A stretch of 64,000 bases of DNA from Spiroplasma endosymbiont of Agriotes lineatus (GTDB taxonomy: Bacteria; Bacillota_I; Bacilli_A; Mycoplasmatales; Nriv7): NCBI RefSeq assembly GCF_964019485.1, contig NZ_OZ026448.1, positions 744,001-808,000 of the forward strand. The letters run 5' to 3'. Of the stretch, positions 20,331-28,982 are shown one piece after another (position 1 is the first letter of the stretch; each line of letters begins with the position of its first letter). Below the pieces are notes generated by a model, which saw nothing but the letters and a program-made list of their open reading frames with translations, was not told the origin of the DNA and searched no databases. Position numbers and translations under genes: made by a program.

Positions 20331-20792
20331 ATGAAAAAATTATTATCAATTTTAGGAATGATTAATTTTATAGCAATAGGAACAAGTTTAATTATTTCTT
20401 GTAGTAATAAATTGGCAAAACCAATAAAACAACCAAAACCAATAGAACAACCAAAACCAATAGAACAACCAAAAATAGATATTAGTAGCATTGTATCAAT
20501 TGAATCACCAACAAAGATTATTGCTAAAAACCCTTTAAAAGTTGGTTTAACTGAAGTGAAAAATGCATTAAAACCACAAGTTTTTAAAGAACTTACAAAA
20601 ATTGATAATAATTTAACTGAAAATGATTTTGATATCGCAGTTTGAATTCTTGTAAATGATAATATCTGCAAAGAACCTTATGATTTAACAACTCAAAAAT
20701 TTGCAAAAATTAAAATTATTGGATACGAAAAAATAAATCATATATTAATTGATTTAATGCCAGTTAATTTACCAATTGCAACAACTAGTTAA
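20331..20792 (+). CDS. Spiralin-like lipoprotein
   Basis: 153 residues. The signal peptide (KKLLSILGMINFIAIGTSL) ends in a lipobox (LIISC), so the mature protein is anchored to the outer face of the membrane. A short repeat (KPIEQP, three units) is followed by a domain reading VGLTEVKNALKPQVFKEL and NLTENDFDIAV. That pattern resembles the conserved domain of spiralin, the major surface lipoprotein of Spiroplasma citri. The frame is intact. The C-terminus (LIDLMPVNLPIATTS) lies 50 bp before a viral terminal repeat. Confidence 0.65.
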
Positions 20793-20842
20793 TTAAAAGT
20801 TGTAAATTGCAAATTAACTAAACATCTTTGCCTGCTTAACAA

Positions 20843-20998
20843 AATTTTATGCGTCCAAGTTTTGTTAGGTAGGTAAATATTTGAATAAGTATTAAGGCAG
20901 TCAGCAATGATTGTGTTTTTATTTTTTAGTACTTAAATAATATAATTAGCTGATTGTTTTACTTCTTCAAAGCAATACCTAAGAAGACTAAGCGCGGC
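20843..20998 (+). repeat. Short terminal-repeat element (both viral ends, no genes)
   Basis: The left-arm word (aagttttgttaggtaggtaa to cagtcagcaatgattgt) is joined directly to the right-arm word (ataattagctgattgttt, then agcaatacctaagaa and gactaagcgcggcc). It is a minimal version of the type-1 viral element with everything between deleted. In front of it, at 20843-20860, a second left end lies in the opposite direction (aacaaaattttatgcgtcc), making a head-to-head junction. Confidence 0.7.
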
Positions 20999-21000
20999 CT

Positions 21001-21121
21001 TGCTGGATGAATAACATTAAATTTATGAGGATTAAAAATTCTTATGATTATGGAAATGGTGCGTGAATAGCGTTTCATCTATTACAGCCTGAAATACCAC
21101 TTGGATTTGGAAGTAATTAAA
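21001..21121 (+). pseudogene. Unidentified 3' gene piece
   Basis: A frame of 40 codons (MNNIKFMRIKNSYDYGNG, then WIAFHLLQPEIPLGFGSN) opens straight out of the terminal repeat and ends at a TAA. Its composition looks coding. It has no start signal and is probably the tail of a gene cut by the element. I do not recognise it. Confidence 0.3.
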
Positions 21122-21188
21122 AAAGGCGGCCTCGGAATTATTTTTAAGAAATTGAATTATCATTATCACCGAACGGCAGTGCATTTTT

Positions 21189-22278
21189 TTAAGAAAATAG
21201 TAGTAAAAATTTTTGTAGTGTTTGAAATGGTGATTTATTTTGTAATGCCGAATGACAGCGTTTAAAGTTATAATAATAATAATATTGATTTAAGAAATGT
21301 TGAAGTTCATTTTGATTTAATTTTTTATCATTAGCATAAAATAATTTTGTATAATGTTGATGGAATCGTTCAATCTTCCCGTTAGATTGAGGCGAACGAA
21401 TTGGTGTCGTCTCGTGAATGATTTCATTTTTTGAAAGAAAGGTTGTAAAAGGCCTTTCTTTTGCTTTGTATGTTTTTTTATTACTTCAATTAGTAGTAGT
21501 AAATTCCGGAGCATTATCAGTACGAAGGCGTTTAATGATTATGCCAAGTTCGCCGAAATCTTTCATTGCTCTATGCACAGCATTAATGGCGTTATTGGTT
21601 CCTAAACTATCATAAACATAGCCAAATACTATCCGTGTTATTTCGTCAATGAAATCCATAAATGTAATATTTTTTATCAACCGGAAAATTTGATGTGGTA
21701 ATAATTTTGGCATCCATTTGTAAAAGACCAATCTCGGAAACTTTATAACGCTTAAAATCGCGTTTTGTTTGTTTAATTTGTTGTTTTAATTCTTTTCAAC
21801 GAGAATCAGATTTAATTCAGCGATAAAAAGTTTTGATATTTTTAGGAACTTCTGAATTTTTAATATCGTGAAAACCGATTTTTAAATTGTTAAATAAAGA
21901 CCAAATTTTACCGGCTTGAAGATTTTTGTAATCAAAATATAAATCACATACTTTTTCACGAGAATTTAAACTATATTGATAATTAATATTTTGTGGTTTT
22001 GTAGTTTTAAACAATAATAAATCTAAATTGTCAGAATAATAAGCGGTCATAATTTTTTCTGTCCAACGATAAAAGGTTTTCGTTTTGTTCTTAAAATATT
22101 TTTTAATAAGTTTTGTTAAAGTAATTTTTTTAATATAGAAATAAGTACATAAATTTAAATAGGCAGTAATGCGTTTTTTAGTTTTATAGTAATAAGGATT
22201 ACGGCAATTATCACTTAATCAGCTTTGTACTTTTGCTTTTAAATCTGCTAAATCAACTTGGGAAATAATATATTTCAT
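21189..22278 (-). pseudogene. DDE transposase of SpV1 ORF3 type, one frameshift
   Basis: About 362 residues: an N-terminal HTH region (KKITLTKLIKKYFKNKTKTF), then an integrase (rve) core with QMDAKIITTS (first Asp), IKRLRTDNAPEF (second Asp) and SPQSNGKIERFHQHYTKLF (Glu), then CHSALQNKSPFQTLQ. SpV1 phages are known to carry a transposase of this kind as ORF3. The ribosome site is aaggag. One extra C near 21659 (ggatttcattgac) breaks the frame between the first and second Asp. It lies between the short terminal-repeat element and the type-2 virus. Confidence 0.75.
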
Positions 22279-22435
22279 TTTTAAACTCCTTAAATTAAGA
22301 AAATCGTATTACAAAAAACACGATTTTCAAAAATATTTATTAAATTACTAATTTTTATTAGGCATTTTGACAGAAAAGGATGTTATAACTCGGTTCTGAT
22401 AATAATTTTGATTAGGCAATGGTTGCGGTTGTTCT

Positions 22436-22879
22436 TTATCCTTTTTGGGTAAAAGCAGGAGAAGCAAACATTAATTCTAATCAATCATATTGTCAATCAG
22501 CTCCCATGCCCATCTCACTTGTTCCAATATTATAAGTATGAATTTTACCTTTAATACTAACTGCATCAACTTTACCTAATTTTGTTAAATCATAATCACC
22601 AGTCAATAAATCACTAACAGTTTTTTCCGTAAACCGAAAAGATGGATATCAAGTAATACCATTAATCATATTCTCTGGTAAATTTTTTAACTCACTTTTA
22701 TTAAAATTTGAAAACCCAACAAGATTTCTTTTAGAATTATTACCTTGTCAATTAATAGTTGCCTTAGATAAAGAAAATTCATAAATTTTATTTTTAACAA
22801 ACTGAAAATCATTGCTTCTACAAGCAAAAGTAAACACCACAATTACTAAACTTAACACTGATAAACTTTTTTTTAACAT
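22436..22879 (-). CDS. Lipoprotein carrying the adsorption-protein N-domain (type 2)
   Basis: 147 residues as read. A signal peptide (LKKSLSVLSLVIVVFTFAC) with Cys at residue 20 suggests lipid anchoring outside the cell. From residue 30 (KIYEFSLSKATINWQGNN) to SEMGMGADWQYDWLELMFA the protein is almost identical to the N-terminal domain of the viral adsorption protein at 22949-24857. Only the signal and the tail differ. An extra T near 22455 probably cuts the tail early (FTQKG-stop); the other frame reads PKKDKEQPQPLPNQNYYQN. The ribosome site is aaagga/ggagg. It is the last viral gene. A receptor-blocking, superinfection-exclusion role is inferred. Confidence 0.75.
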
Positions 22880-22948
22880 AATTAAAAATCCTCCTTTCAA
22901 AGAGATTATATTATACTAAGAATATTAAAAATATTTTAAGAGAACTTT

Positions 22949-24857
22949 TTAATTAACATTAATAAAATTGATAAGGGCACTATACAAACTCAAACAGCAT
23001 TTGAAATGCCGGAATAACTTCAAACACCGGAAAGGCAGTTTTGGTAAAATTAATTGTTGTTTTGGCCATATCCGCAACGCAAGGGGGCGAATTAAAAGAT
23101 TAATCCTCGCCCCGAAAGACCAAGTAATCACAAATTTAACACACTAACAACAGAAGCGTGCTGAATGTCACAAGATATGGCACTAAATAAGCCCCAATAA
23201 TAACCAGTTGGGCAGTTGGGCGTAGGAATTAAATCATATCGGTATCGTGTATTACCATTTATTCCACCGCCAATAAAAGCTGTTGAATTCAAAATGTTAA
23301 AATCGTATAAAGAATAATGATATTCAGTACTTTCATTTTTCTTTTTATATAGCGAAAAAAGTTAGCGTAAAAATATTAATTCCATACATCACATCAACTT
23401 TGGCATTGTAAAAATACAATTTATTACTTACTAGTAGTGTTTCATAATTGGTTATCATATGCTTTTAACACATTAAAATCTAATTGATAAGAATTTTTGC
23501 CAGTATTAAAACCATTGGCAATTTGGTTTATCTTTAACAAAAAAATAGGAACGAAAAATCATATTTTTACTATTTTCGATTGTTGAACCAAAATTAATTA
23601 AATATTGTTTGGGATAAAAAGTAATTAAGGAGCGATAGAAAAATCCCATTTGTAAAACATTTTTAGGAATTTGTTGCGTCCCTTTGTAATCTAATTCTAC
23701 ACAAGTAGAAGCATCCATATCAAAACTCGCATAAAAGAATTTTACAAAAAACTCACTTAAAACTTTATAAATTTTATTAAATAAACCATTAATAAAATCA
23801 ATAGTTAAATCTTTTTGATAATGAAGCATAAAATCTTTAAAATCAAATTTTAATTTGTCATCATAGCGTAAAAAATGGAAGGTATTACCATAATAATTAA
23901 CTTGTCCAAAAAAGGTATTAATAAAATCTCCTCCAAAACTTGTTCGCGAGCCAGATTTTAAAAGCGATTTACCATTCTCTAAAAATTCATTATAACCCAC
24001 AATGCTACCATGCTCAGTTTTTATAGTAATAACATCACCAAAACTAGAAAAGGAAAGTTCTCTAAAAATAACTTTTTCCATCATATCAAGTTCAGGATAT
24101 GAATTTTTACGACTTAAACTAAATTTACTATTCTGTTTAAAACCATTTAACTTAATTGATATTTCATTCATATATTTAAAATTATTATCAAAGAAATTAA
24201 AAACGGAGACTCAATATAAATAAATATAATTAAATTTATCAAAATCTCGCCGTTGTATCATTAAATAGTCTAATTTATCTTGAAACTGAGTATAATCATA
24301 CTCGCCATCATTTTTAGTTATTTCCGTAGGTAAATGAAATGGTTGCTCGTTATGTTTTTCAGGCAGAGGAGGAGAGGCAAACATTAATTCTAATCAATCA
24401 TATTGTCAATCAGCCCCCATACCCATCTCACTTGTTCCAATATTATAAGTATGAATTTTACCTTTAATACTAACTGCATCAACTTTACCTAATTTTGTTA
24501 AATCATAATCACCAGTCAATAAATCACTAACAGTTTTTTCCGTAAACCGAAAAGATGGATATCAAGTAATACCATTAATCATATTCTTTGGTAAATTTTT
24601 TAACTCACTTTTATTAAAATTTGAAAACCCAACAAGATTTCTTTTAGAATTATTACCTTGTTAATTAATAGTTGCCTTAGATAAAGAAAATTCATAAATT
24701 TTACCATTACTAGAATTTGTGACTTGTTTTTGTCGTTTCATAAAGGATTGTTTTTCCATATTAGGTTTTAGTAGTTGTTTTGTATCAAAAAACGCCCCTA
24801 ACAGCACCAAACCAATAAACATTACACACAAATAAATCAAGAAATAATCTTATCCAT
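22949..24857 (-). pseudogene. Adsorption-type minor coat protein (type 2), broken
   Basis: A large protein of about 630 residues. Order: a membrane or signal helix (MFIGLVLLGAFF), the N-domain (KIYEFSLSKATIN), a middle region (LDYLMIQRRDFDKFNYIYLYW), a long central domain (clean frame 23506-24171; GSRTSFGGDFINTFFGQVN), and a hydrophobic C-terminal anchor (LQMLFEFVYSALINFINVN pattern). The layout of an exposed N-domain and C-terminal anchor is that of filamentous phage pIII-like adsorption proteins. Lesions: a shift near 24822, a TAA at 24661-24663 where the lipoprotein copy has TGA, and further shifts near 23470 and 23100. Confidence 0.78.
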
Positions 24858-24858
24858 C

Positions 24859-25233
24859 TTACCACACCTTAAAACTCTTTTTTATTGCTTTAAAAGCATC
24901 AGAAAATTTATAATGTTGATGTCGCAAACATTCACAATTGGCAACTTGCATTTGATGCTTTCTAAAAACTTTATTAAAGTAATAACCCCTAATAATTAAC
25001 TTAATACCAGTTATTAAGAAATAAATAATTAATAATCAAAGATAAACATTAAAAAATACACTTTGAAAATTTAATGGTATAAAATCTTTAAAAAATTTAT
25101 CCCCTTTAATTTGAAGGACCGTTAAAAATATTCAAATTATAATAACAACACTATGAAGTATGATAAAAAAATGCATAAAAATTAAAACGCTTTTAAATCA
25201 TTTAACACCTAATATTTTCTTTAACTTTTTCAT
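24859..25233 (-). CDS. Viral two-helix membrane protein (124 aa)
   Basis: Two membrane helices (FKSVLIFMHFFIILHSVVIIIWIF; VFFNVYLWLLIIYFLITGIKL) and a basic tail with Cys and His residues (VANCECLRHQHYKF). The stop overlaps the start of the adsorption gene. The positional counterpart in type 1 is at 47364-47756. Intact, function unknown; possibly a virion end protein or assembly factor. Confidence 0.7.
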
Positions 25234-25259
25234 TTTTTAACTCCTTTTAAAATATTTTT

Positions 25260-25514
25260 TTATTCAGTAGGTCCTCTTAAAATTAAATATATTGTTGATA
25301 AAATACAAATCGTTCTTAAAATTTGGAAAATCAGATGTTGAGAAAACAACCTTATCATTGGTTTAAACAAATCTAAAATTTTAATATTTTTTGATAAAAC
25401 TTTATTAAAATATTCTAAACCCTCACGAACATAAGCTCATAAACCTAAAAAGTAATTTAAAGCAAAAATAGAAAAAACAGCAACAAGAATAAATAAAATT
25501 ATCAATTTAAACAT
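25260..25514 (-). CDS. Viral membrane protein (84 aa)
   Basis: Starts MFKLIILFILVAVFSIFALN, one clear helix, then EGLEYFNKVLSKNIKILDLFKPMIRL and a second hydrophobic stretch. The motif I-L-x-LFKPM is shared with the type-1 protein at 46882, which confirms the family. Intact. Ribosome site from the end of the preceding gene (aggtttttaaa). Confidence 0.72.
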
Positions 25515-25523
25515 TTTAAAAAC

Positions 25524-25850
25524 CTACCTTTTTATTCGCCATCCATGTTGGTTAACTCACGGTCTATTTTTAGGACTATTACCACTGAATTTCTTAATTG
25601 GACCACTAGATGATTGTTTCTTAGTTCCTCAATTAGCAACTGATTTTTGGTATTTTTCACGAAAACCAACTTTTGGTCGTTCCATATGAATTCCTAAAAT
25701 ATCACCAATTACAAGATTGATAACAAGCATAATTAGCGGAAAAATAATAATACGAATATCTGTTCCAGGAAGGGTTAAAGTTCAAATTAAATCAAAAACT
25801 TTATAAAACATATCGCCAATCAAACTAGTCATTTTTTCTAAGTTTTTCAT
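25524..25850 (-). CDS. Viral membrane protein (108 aa)
   Basis: Begins MKNLEKMTSLIGDMFYKVFD, then LIWTLTLPGTDIRIIIFPLI and a membrane helix (MLVINLVIGDILGIHM), then a basic tail (KYQKSVANWGTKKQSSSG). The type-1 relative at 46604 has MLYKVFDLIWSLEVPGTKI at the same place. It follows the ATPase by 13 bp with an aggag ribosome site. Intact. Confidence 0.72.
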
Positions 25851-25863
25851 TTTTTAAACTCCT

Positions 25864-26853
25864 TTACTTGTTTTTCTTCTTCAGATTATTTTTTAACTTA
25901 GTAAGTATCTTGCTAAATTTCTCCATTTTTAAATATTCTAATGCTTCAATATCCATTACATTATCATTTCAAAATTTATGCTGATAATTATCATTCAAAG
26001 CACGATTACTTAATTCACGCAAGAATGATAAATATTTATTATCATAAAGGTTTAAAATTGACATCGGAATTTTCAATTTAAAGAAATAAATGTCTAATTC
26101 CGGAATGCTACGATACTTGATTTTGCGACCTTTTTTATCATTTTTAGCATTAATCAGAGTTAATCATCATTGTTCGTATTCGCTTACCGATTTAAAAGTG
26201 CCGTAAATAACTTGTAAATAGGGCCGGAAAATACTAACTGGTTTTTTTCTAATGCCAACAATTATTGAATTCGCAATATCACGAACTTTAACTCATATAT
26301 GTTCAGCTCGTTGTCCGCTTGCTAATACGATGTGGGTAAATTGTCGAGCCGAAGCAAAATATTCTTGTAAACCTTGAGTTACTCTATCATTTTCTTTATA
26401 GTCAGTTCCTTCTAAAAATAAGTTAGTTTCATCTCATAACAGCAAATGCTTTTCTTCTAATATCGGATAATTATAATCTAATAAAGACATATGCCCTAAT
26501 GAAAGCATTTGTTTATTGGTAATCGAAAAAGTAGAAATCGTTTTTCAACCACTTAATAAGTAAGAAGCTAAAACCATTAAAGCGGTTTTTCCAGTGCCCA
26601 AAGCACCAATTACTAAATTTAAAGGTGAATTTAATAAGAAATTAATAAAACTACGGCGAGCAAAAAAATGAGAAATTTTAGTATATAAAATATATAAAGC
26701 AATTAATAAATAAATAATATCGAATAACATTCGTCAACTTTGAGGATTATAATAATGCAAAATCGCACCATAAAATCACGTAATAATAAATAAAGTGCGA
26801 TTTAAAGTCACAAAATCATATAATTTTAAATTTATTTTTTTAAACAATAGCAT
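25864..26853 (-). CDS. Zot/pI-like phage assembly ATPase (type 2)
   Basis: 329 residues, intact, with ten or so TGA Trp codons. Two N-terminal membrane stretches (LFIITWFYGAILHYY; LFDIIYLLIALYILY), then the P-loop GALGTGKTALM near residue 78, a Walker B-like LLLWDETNLFLEG near 122, and an arginine-containing block (YFASARQFTHIVLASGQRAEH). This is the plan of inovirus/plectrovirus assembly proteins that drive virion extrusion through the membrane. It is the best preserved ATPase of the three copies and shows that type 2 was active recently. Confidence 0.85.
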
Positions 26854-26884
26854 CACTTAAATCACACTTTCTTTATTTCTATTA

Positions 26885-27158
26885 CTATCTGCCGGGCATT
26901 AATTTTTCAAACATTTTGAAAGCGATTAAAAATAAACCAATAATAACGCTAGGCAAGAAAACTCAATATGTAGCAAAGAAATTAACAACATTTGGCATAT
27001 TACCACCAATAATATCAGTTCAAATATTACCGAACGCTTTAATTAATGCTTTTCATAAGTTAGTAACCGCTTGTTCACCAGTAATTGCTACTGGTGGTGT
27101 TTGTTCACCAGTAATTGCTACTGGTGGTGTTTGTTACATCAAGAAAAATTCTAAACAT
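26885..27158 (-). pseudogene. Coat-like protein (type 2), frameshifted
   Basis: The readable part is TPPVAITGEQAVTNLWKALIK, then FGNIWTDIIGGNMPNVVNFF and FLPSVIIGLFLIAFKMFEKLM, homologous to the type-1 coat-like genes (NMPQVGNFFADYW). The ATG at 27158 is out of frame with this part, and a perfect 30-bp tandem duplication (27071-27130) doubles QTPPVAITGE. The major virion coat protein is the likely role, from size, single long helix and position. Confidence 0.7.
27071..27130. repeat. Perfect 30-bp tandem duplication
   Basis: The unit ttgttcaccagtaattgcta plus ctggtggtgt is present twice without a mismatch, inside the coat-like gene. It adds 10 codons in frame (QTPPVAITGE). Confidence 0.9.
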
Positions 27159-27173
27159 ATAATCACCCCCTTT

Positions 27174-27404
27174 CTAAACAAAATATGATTTAACCTTATA
27201 AAATAAAATAACAATAAATAAGACGATAAATACTAATACCATTCAAAAGGCAATATTTGCTATTAAAAGTCAAAGTAGTTCTTTGGTTAAATCAATTTTT
27301 TTACCAGAAACTCACGCCGGAATAGTTGTAATTTGAATAAATAAATCTCAAAAATACAATTTTGTCATTTCTCAATCTAAATCTTTTCAAGCAACTAAAA
27401 ACAT
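27174..27404 (-). CDS. Viral membrane protein (76 aa)
   Basis: WEMTKLYFWDLFIQITTIPA, then KKIDLTKELLWLLIANIAFW and a membrane helix (MVLVFIVLFIVILFYKV). The type-1 relative at 44921 shares WDLFIQITTIPA and ANIAFW. Intact. It precedes the coat-like gene. Confidence 0.72.
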
Positions 27405-27409
27405 AATAA

Positions 27410-27563
27410 TTACCGCTTAAAAGGTCAAAAGAGTAGAAAAATAATTGCTGAGAAGAGCATTACAATTATTAAAATTGAAAACAAAAATACAACTTGAGGT
27501 GGGTGGTAAATCGCCAGTTGGATAAATTAATTCAATTAACTCAATAATTATTTTCTTAAACAT
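27410..27563 (-). pseudogene. Small viral membrane protein, frameshifted
   Basis: MFKKIIIELIELIYPTGDLP, then in the shifted frame QVVFLFSILIIVMLFSAIIF and a short basic end. One extra base at ccacccacctcaag. Homologous to the 53-residue proteins at 9574 and 44756. Confidence 0.65.
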
Positions 27564-27572
27564 TTTCTAAAC

Positions 27573-27785
27573 CTACTTTTTAATTTCTTTTTCATCTTGT
27601 TCTAATAAATTTCGCTTAAACTTCGCAATAAATATTCGTTGTGCATAAGTAAAATCTTTTGGCAACTGTTTTGCTTCACTACCATATTTCTTTTTATCTT
27701 TAAAAAACCGATAAATATTAACCGCAATATAATATGCTAGTAATAATGTTAAAATCGTAAAAAATACTAATCCAAATATACTCAT
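27573..27785 (-). CDS. Small viral membrane protein (70 aa)
   Basis: One helix (IFGLVFFTILTLLLAYYIAV), then a basic tail with DFTYAQRIFIAKFKRNLLEQ. Family of 9353-9574 and 44535-44756. The ribosome site is aaggag. Intact. Confidence 0.75.
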   Translation of the reverse strand: MSIFGLVFFTILTLLLAYYIAVNIYRFFKDKKKYGSEAKQLPKDFTYAQRIFIAKFKRNLLEQDEKEIKK

Positions 27786-27814
27786 CTTTCTTTTCTCCTT
27801 AATTTTCTAATCTT

Positions 27815-27991
27815 TTAATATGCAATATCAACACAAAGTCAATTATCACCAACTAAATCAGTTCTAACAAATTCAACTGCAGATTTAGACGCTAAAAATT
27901 TTTGTTCTAATCCAGTTTTTTTATTAATAGAATATATAAACTTTCGACAATAATTTTTAGGTGGCTCATCCGCACTAACTCACATTTTCAT
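27815..27991 (-). CDS. Small soluble viral protein (58 aa)
   Basis: MKMWVSADEPPKNYCRKFIY to LVGDNWLCVDIAY. No membrane helix. The same gene starts at position 14 of the window in fragment A. No type-1 counterpart is seen at this place. Function unknown. Confidence 0.6.
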
Positions 27992-28084
27992 TTCTAAAAC
28001 TCCAAAATTATTTTTTACTACACCAAATTTAAAAAATTGCAATAACTTAGTTAAATAACTCCACAATTAACATCGATAATTAAC

Positions 28085-28111
28085 GCGCGGAGCATACGCT
28101 TTCCGCGCCGT
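28085..28111. repeat. GC-rich viral palindrome, second copy
   Basis: Arms gcgcgga and ttccgcgc around gcatacgct. Conserved in place and core sequence with 106-135. Confidence 0.6.
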
Positions 28112-28237
28112 TTAAACACCATAAAAACCAACTAAGATATTTTTTTTATTTTTTTTACGCCCCTATTCTTAAAACACCGTAAAAGATTTTTAAAATGAAT
28201 TTTTAAAATAATCAAAACTTACAACCTTTTTATCATG

Positions 28238-28525
28238 TTATTTTTCAGCAACAAAAAAATCTAACAACTCATGACCTAAAATCAAACTAGATTCTTGGAA
28301 TTTACTATTAACAAAAACCAACTGATATTCACCATCTTTAATTATTCCAATACAAATAGAATTCTCATATTTTCCTTTATAAACAAATCGTTTTGAAAAC
28401 CAAATACCAGTAGATTCATACAATCGTGGAATTACCGGCGCTTTAATAAGTACTGCATTTTGCGTTTTTTTTAAAAAATATTTTTCAGTATTTAAAAAAA
28501 TATTTTCAATATTTCTCATATACAT
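28238..28525 (-). CDS. First viral gene (type 2), shortened
   Basis: 95 residues: RNIENIFLNTEKYFLKKTQN, then GIWFSKRFVYKGKYENSICI, ending FFVAEK. Relatives are 108 residues. Here a GAA to TAA change ends the frame early, and the missing tail (HDKKVVSFDYFKN in fragment A) is still readable downstream. It may still be functional. No known domain. Confidence 0.65.
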   Translation of the reverse strand: MYMRNIENIFLNTEKYFLKKTQNAVLIKAPVIPRLYESTGIWFSKRFVYKGKYENSICIGIIKDGEYQLVFVNSKFQESSLILGHELLDFFVAEK

Positions 28526-28758
28526 ACCATCCTTACAATATTTAGTTATATTAAGCTAAGTTATATTTAGCTTAGTTTATTACTATCAAGGCACAAAAAA
28601 ATACAAGTCATAACTAAAAATAATAAATATTAATTTAACCTTATATTTCTTGTAATAAATAAATGAGCTCGTATTTATTTATTAATTAAAAGCAAGTTTG
28701 TAGAAACCAAAATCTTGTCATATGTATATGGTTTCTACATAAAATTTTAAAATAAGTA

Positions 28759-28787
28759 TTGCATTTGTGTTAAAAACATATTACTAT
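28759..28787 (+). promoter_or_regulatory. Probable promoter of the L10 leader
   Basis: TTGCAT and TACTAT about 17 bp apart lie just before the leader. The virus edge is about 20 bp upstream, so the insertion stopped short of the promoter. The boxes are weak matches. Confidence 0.35.
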
Positions 28788-28799
28788 TATCTTATGCTA

Positions 28800-28920
28800 T
28801 TAATAGTCTATAGACAGCAACGGGGAAGCCTTAATTATGTTGCCGAGGATTTAAAAGTATAGAATTTTGAATTATAAAAACTCTTTTAAACTCGGTATCT
28901 AATACCGAGTTTTTTTATGT
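28800..28920 (+). promoter_or_regulatory. Ribosomal protein L10 leader with terminator
   Basis: Contains the conserved L10-binding pattern (tagacagcaacggggaagcc, then atgttgccgagga) seen before rplJ-rplL in Gram-positive relatives, followed by a strong hairpin. Excess L10 (with L12) binds this leader and reduces expression of its own operon. Located 60 bp before rplJ. Confidence 0.75.
28888..28916 (+). terminator. Attenuator/terminator in the L10 leader
   Basis: Perfect 10-bp stem aaactcggta / taccgagttt, loop tctaa, then a T run. It fits a transcription attenuator under control of the L10 leader. Confidence 0.75.
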
Positions 28921-28982
28921 AAGATAGATATTGATTTCAAAATTAAACGGTTATGTTTAAGAAATTAGGAAGGGGTGGATGA

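Larger units (their letters stand above)
22300..28740 (-). mobile_element. Type-2 plectrovirus copy B, nearly complete
   Basis: A minus-strand run of twelve genes ordered as in the type-1 virus: first gene, small proteins, coat, assembly ATPase, small membrane proteins, adsorption protein, lipoprotein. With the transposase at 21189 the unit is about 7.5 kb, the usual plectrovirus size. Several genes are intact, including the ATPase. Its left border shares the word gtatatggtttctaca with fragment A. It differs from type 1 in protein sequence and has no cgcataaag end. Confidence 0.85.

Noticed and set aside
27071-27130. Possible CRISPR-like repeat
   Set aside because: Only two units in direct contact without spacers, inside a coding gene. 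No CRISPR array or cas gene was seen anywhere in the window.
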